Source: an uncultured Paracoccaceae bacterium
GTDB taxonomy: Bacteria > Pseudomonadota > Alphaproteobacteria > Rhodobacterales > Rhodobacteraceae
Reading direction: 5' to 3'
DNA length: 64,000 nt
Assembly: GCA_947497065.1 (NCBI GenBank)
Contig: CANMEQ010000002.1
Span: forward strand, 434,001 to 498,000
Below, piece after piece: positions 28,201 to 37,104 of the stretch. Numbering within the stretch: position 1 is the first letter of the stretch; each line of letters opens with the position of its first letter. The position numbers and the translations under genes were made by a program. The notes below the pieces were generated by a model that made no database searches, was not told the origin of the DNA, and worked only from the letters and a program-made list of their open reading frames with translations.

Positions 28201-28929
28201 GTGTCCACTAAATGCATCAACTGCCCGCTCCATAAATCTGACCTCTTTTCAAAGGCGTCAGACGAACATAGACGTCAAACCCAACAGTTTAAATCTGGCG
28301 AATTTCTGGTCGATGCCGGTACAATTTTGATGACCGAAGAAACAGAGGTCCCCCAGCTTTATACCGTTCTGCGGGGCATGGGGGTGCGGTATAAGACATT
28401 GCCCAATGGCGAGCGGCAGGTGATTAATTTCGTCTTTCCGGGTGACTTTATCGGGCTGCAGGCCGGCGTGACGGGCGAGGTGCACCACACCGTTGAATCC
28501 TCCACCTCTATGACCTTGTGCGTGTTCGACCGAACCGAACTTTTCGACTTCGCAATCAAACATCCAAAGCGCGGTTTCGACCTCACAACGCTTGCCTCAC
28601 TGGAAGAGCGCGGCCTTAGCGATGCGTTGACCACCGTGGGGCGCCGCACAGCATTCGAAGCGATAGCATGGGCCTTGTACCGCCTGTTCCGCCGCGGCGA
28701 GGCCTTGGGCATGGTGAAGGGGCACCACATGCCGCTGCCTTTCCGCCAGCAAGATTTAGCGGATGCTTTGGGGCTATCGCTCGTGCACACCAACAAAACA
28801 CTGTCTAAGCTGAAAACACAGAAATTGGCCACATGGTCCGACGGCAAACTGCACGTACCTGACCTGCAAGCCTTAGCCCAAGCCGCGCAAACAGAGCACG
28901 AGCCACCTGAACCCCGTCCGCTTATCTAA
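28201..28929 (+). CDS. Crp/Fnr family transcriptional regulator
   Basis: N-terminal CINCPLH, cNMP-like domain, HTH 'FRQQDLADALGLSLVHTNKTLSKLK'. Confidence 0.88.
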   Translation: MSTKCINCPLHKSDLFSKASDEHRRQTQQFKSGEFLVDAGTILMTEETEVPQLYTVLRGMGVRYKTLPNGERQVINFVFPGDFIGLQAGVTGEVHHTVESSTSMTLCVFDRTELFDFAIKHPKRGFDLTTLASLEERGLSDALTTVGRRTAFEAIAWALYRLFRRGEALGMVKGHHMPLPFRQQDLADALGLSLVHTNKTLSKLKTQKLATWSDGKLHVPDLQALAQAAQTEHEPPEPRPLI

Positions 28930-28959
28930 GCGGCGGGCGTTCACGAAGCAGGGGCGTCT

Positions 28960-29808
28960 CTAGAGTTCTGTGTCCATCTCGTCGCGCACCTGCCCATAGG
29001 CCATCATCGAGAAGATGACTGTTCCGCCAACGATGTTGCCCGCCAAGACCGGCAGGAAAAACGAACCAAGCGCTGTGGCGATCCCCAATTGGCCCTGAAC
29101 CATCAAAAACGCCATCTCAAACGACCCGGCGACAATGTGGGTGAAATCGCCTGCTGCGATCAGCCAAGTAAACGTAATGATAACGAAGAAGCCTGCCGTC
29201 TCGGCCTGCGGCATCATCCAGACGATTGCGGCAATCAGCACGCCCGCCGGGATCGCCCGGAAAAACGCTTCAGCCGGGGCGAACCCCATCGCATGTTCGG
29301 ACAATTCCACCATCGCGGGGATCAACTCTTCGGGCAGGGCAGGTGTGTAAACATAAAGCGCAGCCACGGCGAAGGCTCCCACCACGTTTGCGCCCAAAAC
29401 AATCGCCCAGAGCCGCGCGACGCGTCCGATCAACGCAGGCGTCGGCGCGTGCATGACGGGCAAAACCGTGGTGATCGTGTTTTCCGTAAACAACTGCATC
29501 CGGCTTAAAATCACGATCAAAAAGCCCAAGGAATACCCAAGATTTTCGACCAAATACCGCGTTGGCGTATCCGCCAAATATGTTCGGAAAATCGCTTCTC
29601 CCAAGACCGAAAAACTAATCATTATCCCAGCCGCAATGCCCGACCAAACCAACGCCCGCGTGCTGCGCGACAGCTCTTCTTCTCCGTCGCGACGGATCAC
29701 TTCGTACAGCATTTTCGGCGCAAGTTTCGCCGCCTGTTCAACCGCGGCTTCTTCTTCCTCCCGATCCAACCGAACGACATCGTTCTTTTTGAGGTCGTCA
29801 TCTGTCAT
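28960..29808 (-). CDS. Formate/nitrite transporter family protein, YfdC-like
   Basis: FNT-like membrane protein: 'GFLIVILSRMQLFTENTITTVLP', 'FLPVLAGNIVGGTVIF'. Confidence 0.85.
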   Translation of the reverse strand: MTDDDLKKNDVVRLDREEEEAAVEQAAKLAPKMLYEVIRRDGEEELSRSTRALVWSGIAAGIMISFSVLGEAIFRTYLADTPTRYLVENLGYSLGFLIVILSRMQLFTENTITTVLPVMHAPTPALIGRVARLWAIVLGANVVGAFAVAALYVYTPALPEELIPAMVELSEHAMGFAPAEAFFRAIPAGVLIAAIVWMMPQAETAGFFVIITFTWLIAAGDFTHIVAGSFEMAFLMVQGQLGIATALGSFFLPVLAGNIVGGTVIFSMMAYGQVRDEMDTEL

Positions 29809-29829
29809 CGGTGCATCCTTATTTTATTG

Positions 29830-29872
29830 GGGCACAAACGGGGTTTGACCCGAAAAGTCAAACAATGTGCCC
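29830..29872. promoter_or_regulatory. Two-tier inverted repeat GGGCACA ... GTTTGAC-N7-GTCAAAC ... TGTGCCC
   Basis: Both arms perfect (29830-29836/29866-29872; 29843-29849/29857-29863). Confidence 0.5.
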
Positions 29873-29880
29873 AAGAGGTG

Positions 29881-29905
29881 GGAACAATGTTAGGCCAGAG
29901 GTGTT
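29881..29905 (+). promoter_or_regulatory. EcfG-type promoter GGAAC-N16-TGTT upstream of mscS
   Basis: GGAAC 29881-29885, TGTT 29902-29905. Confidence 0.6.
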
Positions 29906-29939
29906 ATAAATCAAATAATTGTGAGACGAAAACGACACC

Positions 29940-30851
29940 ATGGAAACGATAGACACTTTGACCGCCGAAGCCACTGGCTGGCTGACAACCCTCCTCGACA
30001 CTGAAATTTACAACGGTCAATCTTTGTCAGATTACCTATCGCTCGACGTGCTGCTGTCTCTCGGCGGGTCGATCTTGGGCGCGGTGATCATTTTCGTGAT
30101 CGGTTATGCGGTTGCTGGGCTTTTGGGCCGCCGCGTGCGCGGGCTGGCTGAACATCACGCGCGATTTGACGACACGCTGTTTAACTTCTTGGGCAATATC
30201 CTGCGCTATGTCGTTTTGGCGTTCACCTGTCTTTTCGTCCTCAACACATTCGGCATCCAAACCACATCCGTTGTGGCCATCATTGGTGCTGCCAGTTTGG
30301 CCATCGGTTTGGCGTTGCAAGGCACTTTGTCGAACGTGGCCGCCGGCGTGATGATCATCTTTTTCCGCCCGTTGAAAATCGGCGATTTTGTTCAAATCGA
30401 TGATGTGATCGGCACCGTGAAAGACATCACGTTGAACTACACCGAGGTTGCGAACCTCGGAAATGTAAAGGTCGTCGTGCCCAACGCGGATGTGTGGGGC
30501 AACACGATTTACAACTACTCCGTCTACGATACCCGCCGCGCGGAATGGGAATTCGGTGTGGGCTATGGCGCGAACCTGGCTAAAGCAGAACAGGTGATCC
30601 GCGAAACTATCATGTCGGATGAGCGCTCCCGAACCGAACCTGAACCCTTCATTCAGGTTAACAATCTCGGCTCTAGCAGCGTTGATTTTCTGGTCCGCGT
30701 TTGGGTCAAATCAGATGTTTATTTCCAATATCAGGCCGACATGAAACGCAAAGTGAAAGAGGCGCTCGACGCCGCTGATATAAACATTCCGTTCCCCACA
30801 CGTACGATTGTACATGAAAACGCGGGCGACGCTGAAGTCGGCGTAGATTGA
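29940..30851 (+). CDS. mscS: Small-conductance mechanosensitive channel family protein
   Basis: 'GLALQGTLSNVAAGVMIIFFRPLKIGDFVQIDDVIGTVKDI' MscS signature. Confidence 0.93.
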   Translation: METIDTLTAEATGWLTTLLDTEIYNGQSLSDYLSLDVLLSLGGSILGAVIIFVIGYAVAGLLGRRVRGLAEHHARFDDTLFNFLGNILRYVVLAFTCLFVLNTFGIQTTSVVAIIGAASLAIGLALQGTLSNVAAGVMIIFFRPLKIGDFVQIDDVIGTVKDITLNYTEVANLGNVKVVVPNADVWGNTIYNYSVYDTRRAEWEFGVGYGANLAKAEQVIRETIMSDERSRTEPEPFIQVNNLGSSSVDFLVRVWVKSDVYFQYQADMKRKVKEALDAADINIPFPTRTIVHENAGDAEVGVD

Positions 30852-30860
30852 TATCAAATC

Positions 30861-30893
30861 AGGGCGGGCATCTTTGAATGCCTGCCCTTTTTT
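30861..30893 (+). terminator. Terminator after mscS
   Basis: AGGGCGGGCAT-CTTTGA-ATGCCTGCCC followed by TTTTTT. Confidence 0.85.
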
Positions 30894-31184
30894 CTAGGTG
30901 CTTTGAGGGGCTAGCATTGGATCAATCAAGGTCACCGGCGCAAACCTGTCAGTTTGGTTGAACTCTTCGGCACTGCGTACCCAAACCGTACCCTCGGCGT
31001 CATCATAAATTGCCACGGACGAGCGGTCCGCTTCCAACACAGCATAGCCCAACAATCGATACCCACCGCCTTTTTTATGGCGGTGCGTCGGGTGCCATGG
31101 TGTTTGCCCGAACACAGGTGCAGGGGCAGGCGGCGCGACGGGCGGCGTCTTGCGCCCCCCAAACATTCGTTTCAATAGGTTCAT
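30894..31184 (-). CDS. DUF1653-like hypothetical protein
   Basis: 'GGGYRLLGYAVLEADRSSVAIYDDAEGTVWVRSAEEF'; ATGA overlap with the upstream RNR gene. Confidence 0.6.
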   Translation of the reverse strand: MNLLKRMFGGRKTPPVAPPAPAPVFGQTPWHPTHRHKKGGGYRLLGYAVLEADRSSVAIYDDAEGTVWVRSAEEFNQTDRFAPVTLIDPMLAPQST

Positions 31185-32917
31185 GTGGACAAAATCGATC
31201 CCGTAACAGCATTCGGCCGATAGGTGGTACACCCTTTGCACCCTGCATCATAGGCATTGCGGTAGATGTCTTTGAACGCGTCAAACGGAATGTCTTCTGG
31301 GCAATTCACGGTCTTTGAAATCCCGCTGTCCACCCACTTTTGCGCAGCGGCTTGCATGGCAACATGATCGTCGGGCGTCAAATCTGCGACAGTCACAAAA
31401 CTATCGGGGAGTGGCGCATCAACACCAAACAGTTCCCCGTGTTTCCACGCGGCATAATCCATAACCCGTTCTGTGGTTTTCGTGCCGTCTGGCGTTGTGA
31501 TCAACCGGTCAAACGAAGTCGAGAAGATCGGTTCAATCCCCGAAGACACATTGCCCGCAAACATAGAAATCGTGCCCGTCGGTGCGACAGACGTCAGCGT
31601 CGCATTGCGCAATCCATAGGTTTCCACAGCGGCGCGCACGTCTTCATCCAAAGACTGTATCGCAGGCGCGGCCAAATGAGTGTCCGGATTATAGGCGTCA
31701 AACGGCCCGCGTTCCTTGGCCAACATCGCAGATGCATAATAGGTCGCATTCTGGATGGCCTGCATCCAGCTGCCCAACATGAACACAGCTTTGGGCGATC
31801 CATAGCGCGCACCCAACATTGCCAATGCATCAGCCACACCCGTGACCCCAATCCCGATCCGCCGCTGGGTGCGGGCCATCTCGGCCTGTTCCGGAAGCGC
31901 GAATTTTGAAACGTCCAGTGCGTTGTCCAGCATGCGAACGGCCAACCCCGCCAAGGACCGCAACTGCGCCACATCCATACGTGCGTTCGCGGTAAACGGC
32001 GCTTCGACCAACTGCGCGAGATTGATCGAGGTCAGCGGGCAGGTGCCAAAGGGGGGCAGGGGCTGTTCGGCGCAGGAATTGGTCGCGCTGATGGTTTCGA
32101 CAAACCGCATCGGGTTGGCGGCATTGATCCGGTCGATGAACAAAACACCGGGTTCTGCGGCTGCATAGGTCTGCTTCATAATCGCGTTCCACAAATCCCG
32201 CGCGCGCAGACGACGCATTTGTTTACCTTCCCAATGCAGGGTCCAGGCGCGATCGTGTTCAACAGCCTCCATGAACTCATCGGTGACCATCACAGACAGA
32301 TTGAAATTGCGCAGGCGGGAGCGGTCGGATTTGACCATAACAAACGCTTCGATGTCCGGGTGATCACAGCGCATCGTCGCCATCATTGCGCCGCGCCCCA
32401 TGCCCTTCACCAACATCCGACAGGTCGCATCGAAAATATCCATCGCTGACAATGGCCCTGCGGCGGGGCAATCCAACCCGTTCACAATCATGCCAGAGGG
32501 CCGGATCGTCGAGAAGTCAAACCCGATCCCGCCGCCCATCTGCATGGTCAACGCCGCATCCTTCAATGTGTCCATAATACCGGTGACGCTGTCGGGGATC
32601 GTGCGCATAACGAACGTGTTCGAGAGCGTCACATTACGCGCGGTCCCACACCCAGCCAAAATCCGGCCTGCTGGCAGCAGCTTAAACTCGGACATGGCGT
32701 GATGAATGGTCTGGCGTACATCGTCGCGTGTATTTTGATCTTCTGTGGAGGTAAGCCCCTTACTTACCCGGTAGAGAGTGTCGTTTAGTGTCTTATCTAC
32801 AATCCCGCCCACGGTCTTGTAGCGATATTTAGCGGCCCAAATTTGTTCAGCGATTGGTTGTGAAAAGGCCGTATCCGGCACTGCCACGTAACGTGTTTCT
32901 TTCATTCGAATATCCAC
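31181..32917 (-). CDS. nrdJ: Class II (adenosylcobalamin-dependent) ribonucleotide reductase, short form
   Basis: 'GRILAGCGT', 'QMGGGIGFDFSTIRP', 'NSCAEQPLPPFGTCPLTSINL', 'CKGCTTYRPNAVTGSIL'; likely start 32905. Confidence 0.88.
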   Translation of the reverse strand: MDIRMKETRYVAVPDTAFSQPIAEQIWAAKYRYKTVGGIVDKTLNDTLYRVSKGLTSTEDQNTRDDVRQTIHHAMSEFKLLPAGRILAGCGTARNVTLSNTFVMRTIPDSVTGIMDTLKDAALTMQMGGGIGFDFSTIRPSGMIVNGLDCPAAGPLSAMDIFDATCRMLVKGMGRGAMMATMRCDHPDIEAFVMVKSDRSRLRNFNLSVMVTDEFMEAVEHDRAWTLHWEGKQMRRLRARDLWNAIMKQTYAAAEPGVLFIDRINAANPMRFVETISATNSCAEQPLPPFGTCPLTSINLAQLVEAPFTANARMDVAQLRSLAGLAVRMLDNALDVSKFALPEQAEMARTQRRIGIGVTGVADALAMLGARYGSPKAVFMLGSWMQAIQNATYYASAMLAKERGPFDAYNPDTHLAAPAIQSLDEDVRAAVETYGLRNATLTSVAPTGTISMFAGNVSSGIEPIFSTSFDRLITTPDGTKTTERVMDYAAWKHGELFGVDAPLPDSFVTVADLTPDDHVAMQAAAQKWVDSGISKTVNCPEDIPFDAFKDIYRNAYDAGCKGCTTYRPNAVTGSILST

Positions 32918-32956
32918 CCAAGATTATCTACATTAATAAATATTTAACGTTTCGGG

Positions 32957-32972
32957 TTAATAAATTGTTAAC
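32957..32972. promoter_or_regulatory. CtrA-like motif TTAA-TAAATTG-TTAAC
   Basis: Matches TTAA-N7-TTAAC. Confidence 0.45.
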
Positions 32973-33091
32973 TTCGATGCGGATAAGTGGGCGCTTTTTG
33001 TGTTTTTGAATAATTTTTAATGGGATTATTAGTCGCCTGTTAATGCCTTGTATTTAGTCACCTGAGGTGGGGTATAATGAGAGGCGGAGTA

Positions 33092-33721
33092 ATGAAACTG
33101 TATGCATGTATAGGGTCCGGGAATTGTATGAAGCCTTGGCTCGCGCTCAATCAACTGAAATTTGATTTCGAACTGAAGCTTGTTGATGTTCTAAAAGGCG
33201 AACAAACGACACCAGCCTACCAAGCGGTCAATCCACGCGGCAGGGTGCCCTATTTGGTCACCGATAGTGGTGAGGGTATCGGTGAAAGCAATGCCATGCT
33301 CTGGTATCTGTGTGACGACACATATCTTATGCCAAAAGACAGTATTGATCGCGGTTTAGCGCTGCAATGGATGTTTTTTGAGCAAACCCGTCTTGAACCG
33401 TTCATTTCGCCTGCGCGCTTTTTCTTACATATTTTGCCGGACCAAGCCGAGGCCCGAGTTGATGATATCGTTGAGTGGCAATGTAAGGCCTACGACGGCC
33501 TTTCGATTTTGAATGACCATCTCGCCAATCAGGAGTTTATGTTAAAGTCTGGCTATTGCGTTGCTGACATTGCTCTGTTTGGCTATGTCCACGTTCTCGA
33601 ACAGGCGGGAATATCAGGCGAAGACGTGCCGCACATTGTGCGGTGGATTGATGCTGTGAAAGCAACTGAAGGGTTCCAAGAGCTTGATGACTTGGGCCAT
33701 ACCGCCGCAAACGCGGCGTAA
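33092..33721 (+). CDS. Glutathione S-transferase family protein
   Basis: 'VNPRGRVPYLVTDSGEGIGESNAMLWYLCD' GST N-domain motif. Confidence 0.88.
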   Translation: MKLYACIGSGNCMKPWLALNQLKFDFELKLVDVLKGEQTTPAYQAVNPRGRVPYLVTDSGEGIGESNAMLWYLCDDTYLMPKDSIDRGLALQWMFFEQTRLEPFISPARFFLHILPDQAEARVDDIVEWQCKAYDGLSILNDHLANQEFMLKSGYCVADIALFGYVHVLEQAGISGEDVPHIVRWIDAVKATEGFQELDDLGHTAANAA

Positions 33722-33763
33722 GGCGATGCAATTTCGGGGAAACTAAGGTAGATTTGTATCATT

Positions 33764-35806
33764 ATGAACATTACGCCGATACCACAACCTGGCCTGCACG
33801 GCCACAAGCTGTCGTCGAAAATGGACGCATCCTTCGATGTGCTCTATCGTATGGATACAGCAGCTTGGCTATATGACATTGATCACGCACGCATTCTAAA
33901 CGCGAACCAGGCCGCTTGCGACATTTGGAAAGCCACGTCGGAAGATGAATTGCGGTCCCGTGACCTGCAAGAGAACATGTCGCCTTCGGTCGGCAAAAGA
34001 CTTAAGCAATATCAAGCCGATTTCAAACGTTCAGACGCAGTCTTCACAGAGATGTGGACACTATATCCGCAGGACGAACCCGTCAGCGTCATGGTTATTT
34101 ACCGAGGCCACATCCTCCCGGATGGCCGTATGGGCATGCTGTGTGAGGTCGTCGGCGAAGCGAAAGACACACCAGAAAACCTAAGAAGTGCAGAAGCACT
34201 CTTGCACACTGACGTTTTGATCATGTTGTTCAGCCCGAAGGGGCCACCTCTCTATTTCAACCCCGCCGCGCGCAATTCAATTGATGCGGACTGCGCATGT
34301 TTGGCGGATTTTTTTGTCGATCCGGATGAACTCGACCGCTTGTTGGACGATGTTGCGCAATATGGAGAGCAACGTGCAGTCACGAAGGTAAACACGGTAA
34401 GGGGTGTCAGGTGGTTTGATGTGTCCGTCAAAAATTGCTCGGATGCGGTCACCGGTAAACCGGCCCTACTTTTAACCTCGATTGACGTTAGTGACTTGAA
34501 AGAAGCCCGGGACACAGCACGCCATTTGGCTGATCGCGATCAGTTGACCAATCTTCACAACCGCTCATATTTGCAAAATCATTTGGGGTGGCTCGAAGAC
34601 TGCGGCGCGACGGGCGATCTAACTTTGCTCATATTCGATGTGGACAAATTTAAGTTGATCAACGATCGGCATGGGCACGATGCAGGAGATGCCGTTTTAC
34701 GCCAAGTTGCAACACGCGCCCGCGCCGTTTTGCCGCCGCAGCACTTGCTTGCTCGCTTTGGCGGGGACGAATTCGTGATCGTCATTGCTGAACAGATCAG
34801 TGATGGCGCGCTTTCACGTCAAATAGAAGCGGTCCGCAGTGCAATTTCCAAACCGATCTTGCATGATCAAACGCGTCTCAACGTCACCATCAGTGTTGGT
34901 GTTTCGAAATTTTCTGAGGACTCTACAAATACGTCAGACGTCATGCGCGAAGCTGACATTGCCTTATATGCCTCCAAACAGGAGGGACGAGATCGCGTGA
35001 CATATTTCAACGTCGAAATGGGCGCCGCAGTTGTCGCTCGCGACCGGTTGGAGCTAGAGCTCGGGCGCGCGGTCGAGAACAATGAGTTTGAGCTGCATTA
35101 TCAGCCCCGACTAGACGTCTTAAGCGGGAAAATCGTTGGTGCCGAAGGTCTCATTCGCTGGAACCATCCCAACGATGGCCTCTGCTTGCCAGGGCGTTTT
35201 ATTCCCGTTTGCGAAGAGACCGGTTTGATCGATGAACTGGGACGCATCGTTTTAGAACTGGGGATCACCCAAGCTATCAAGTGGAACGCAAACGGCCGGC
35301 CGTTGAATTTGTCTCTTAATGTATCGCCTAGACAATTCTCCGACCCGAACTTTCTGCCAATGCTGAAAGAATTATCCGAGCGGGAGAATTTCCCAAAACG
35401 GAAGGTCGAACTCGAAATCACCGAGTCGGTTTTAATCGGCGATCACGAGCTCATCGCCAAAAGGCTGCGTGCAATCACTGAAATGGGGTATGAAATCGCG
35501 ATTGACGACTTCGGAACAGGCTATTCAAACCTGTCCTATATTTCACGCTTCCCACTGACCTGTCTGAAAATCGACCGGTCCTTTATTGACCAGTTGCCCA
35601 ACACGGGGCCGATCGTGCAGCTCATTTTGACATTGGGAAAACAGATCGGCGCAACCGTCGTTTCTGAAGGTGTGGAAACGCAGTCGCAGCTTGATTGGTT
35701 GTCGGCCCATGCATGCGAAGAAGTTCAGGGTTTTCTGATCACACGCGCGCTACCGCTTTCAGAATTTGAAACCTTCATTGATAAATTCTCTCTTCCTATT
35801 CAGTAG
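33764..35806 (+). CDS. PAS-GGDEF-EAL diguanylate cyclase/phosphodiesterase
   Basis: GGDEF; 'AEGLIRWNHP' EAL variant; 'DDFGTGYSNLSY', 'KIDRSFI', 'EGVET'. Confidence 0.93.
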   Translation: MNITPIPQPGLHGHKLSSKMDASFDVLYRMDTAAWLYDIDHARILNANQAACDIWKATSEDELRSRDLQENMSPSVGKRLKQYQADFKRSDAVFTEMWTLYPQDEPVSVMVIYRGHILPDGRMGMLCEVVGEAKDTPENLRSAEALLHTDVLIMLFSPKGPPLYFNPAARNSIDADCACLADFFVDPDELDRLLDDVAQYGEQRAVTKVNTVRGVRWFDVSVKNCSDAVTGKPALLLTSIDVSDLKEARDTARHLADRDQLTNLHNRSYLQNHLGWLEDCGATGDLTLLIFDVDKFKLINDRHGHDAGDAVLRQVATRARAVLPPQHLLARFGGDEFVIVIAEQISDGALSRQIEAVRSAISKPILHDQTRLNVTISVGVSKFSEDSTNTSDVMREADIALYASKQEGRDRVTYFNVEMGAAVVARDRLELELGRAVENNEFELHYQPRLDVLSGKIVGAEGLIRWNHPNDGLCLPGRFIPVCEETGLIDELGRIVLELGITQAIKWNANGRPLNLSLNVSPRQFSDPNFLPMLKELSERENFPKRKVELEITESVLIGDHELIAKRLRAITEMGYEIAIDDFGTGYSNLSYISRFPLTCLKIDRSFIDQLPNTGPIVQLILTLGKQIGATVVSEGVETQSQLDWLSAHACEEVQGFLITRALPLSEFETFIDKFSLPIQ

Positions 35807-35972
35807 CTTGAAAGTCTGCCTCTGCCCGTGTCTCGCTCGTGCTCTGGCCACTTGCCTAGCGTAATTGTTTTGTTTCTCTCGACAAAGCGGGCCGTTTTGG
35901 TGCATCAATTTGGTCGCGACGTCTGGTTTGGGAGCCAATTTTGGCGTCTGCAGCAGGGGAGAGAGAAGCGCT

Positions 35973-37004
35973 ATGGACGGCAACAAGGTCAAAAATATGG
36001 AGGAATTTGCGATGCTCAGCGGCATCTCACGTCCGACCTTGTCCAAGTATTTCCACGATTCCGAGAGCGTGCGCACCTCAACCCGTGATCGGATCGAAAA
36101 GGCCCTCGCAGAGCACGACTATCGCCCGAACATCTATGCGATGAACCAAAACCGGAGGACCACGAACAACATCGGCATTGTTGTACCGTTTCTGGCGGAT
36201 CCATTTTTCGCGGAAATCGCACGCAACCTCGAGCAACGGTGCATCGCCGCCGGCTATTCGCCAATTTTGTTCAGCGCCCATGGTGATGCTGCCCTAGAAG
36301 TCGAAATTCTAGACAGTCTTCGCTCTCAAAAACCGGCAGGGGTCCTTCTCGCACCGCTCGGCCGCGCCTCCGACCGTGGTCATATCGAAAAATTCACAGC
36401 CGAAATTCCGACAGTTCTGTTCGACAGTCGTCTGCCCGATATGGGCACGGCCTTCGTGGGCATGGACAATACCCAATCGATGCAAATGTTGGTGAACTAC
36501 CTGTGTGAAACGGGGTCACCACCAAATTTCTTCGAAATGCGCGTTGCCGTGAACCCGAACGTAAACCGCCGCCGCGCCGCCTATGTGTCCGCGATGGAGG
36601 CGCTGGGCCATATGCCAGAGATCGTCCAAGTTGATGGGGAAGGCTGGGAGTTTGAAGATATCGGTCTGCAAGGCGGGCTGACAGCATTCGCGACGGGCCG
36701 GTTCACGTCGAACACCGTATTGTGCAGCAACGACCGCCTTGCCATCGGTCTCTTGTCAGCCGCGTACCGCAGCCACCTCACCGTCGGGCAAGGCGAGCAT
36801 CATGATTTTCGCATCGCCGGCCACGATGATCACCCGTTTTCGCGCTTTACCTGTCCGGCGTTAACGACTGTTTCACAAGACTATGCTTCGATGTCCGATA
36901 AAAGCTTGGAGATTCTCTTTGAGGTGATCAATTCAGAGCATCGCACTGAAATTGGCTCCGATTGCCTATTTGACGGCATCTTAATATCACGTGCATCTGC
37001 ATGA
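35973..37004 (+). CDS. LacI family transcriptional regulator of the polyol operon
   Basis: 'MEEFAMLSGISRPTLSKYFHDSESVRTSTRDRIEKALAEHDYRPN' HTH; upstream of smo genes. Confidence 0.9.
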   Translation: MDGNKVKNMEEFAMLSGISRPTLSKYFHDSESVRTSTRDRIEKALAEHDYRPNIYAMNQNRRTTNNIGIVVPFLADPFFAEIARNLEQRCIAAGYSPILFSAHGDAALEVEILDSLRSQKPAGVLLAPLGRASDRGHIEKFTAEIPTVLFDSRLPDMGTAFVGMDNTQSMQMLVNYLCETGSPPNFFEMRVAVNPNVNRRRAAYVSAMEALGHMPEIVQVDGEGWEFEDIGLQGGLTAFATGRFTSNTVLCSNDRLAIGLLSAAYRSHLTVGQGEHHDFRIAGHDDHPFSRFTCPALTTVSQDYASMSDKSLEILFEVINSEHRTEIGSDCLFDGILISRASA

Positions 37005-37020
37005 TTTGTAGGGAAATTTT

Positions 37021-37067
37021 ATAAACTGCCAAAAATAAGTTGACGCGCGTAAAGTTTCTCAGTTTAT
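37021..37067. promoter_or_regulatory. ATAAACTG (37021-37028) / CAGTTTAT (37060-37067) inverted repeat flanking TTGACG
   Basis: Perfect 8-bp arms with a -35-like TTGACG at 37040-37045. Confidence 0.4.
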
Positions 37068-37104
37068 TACTACGACGACATCCAAATACCAGGGAGGAAA
37101 TAGG

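Noticed and set aside
29843-29863. FNR/Anr box between the FNT and mscS genes
   Set aside because: TTGA-N9-TCAA does not fit the TTGA-N6-TCAA spacing.
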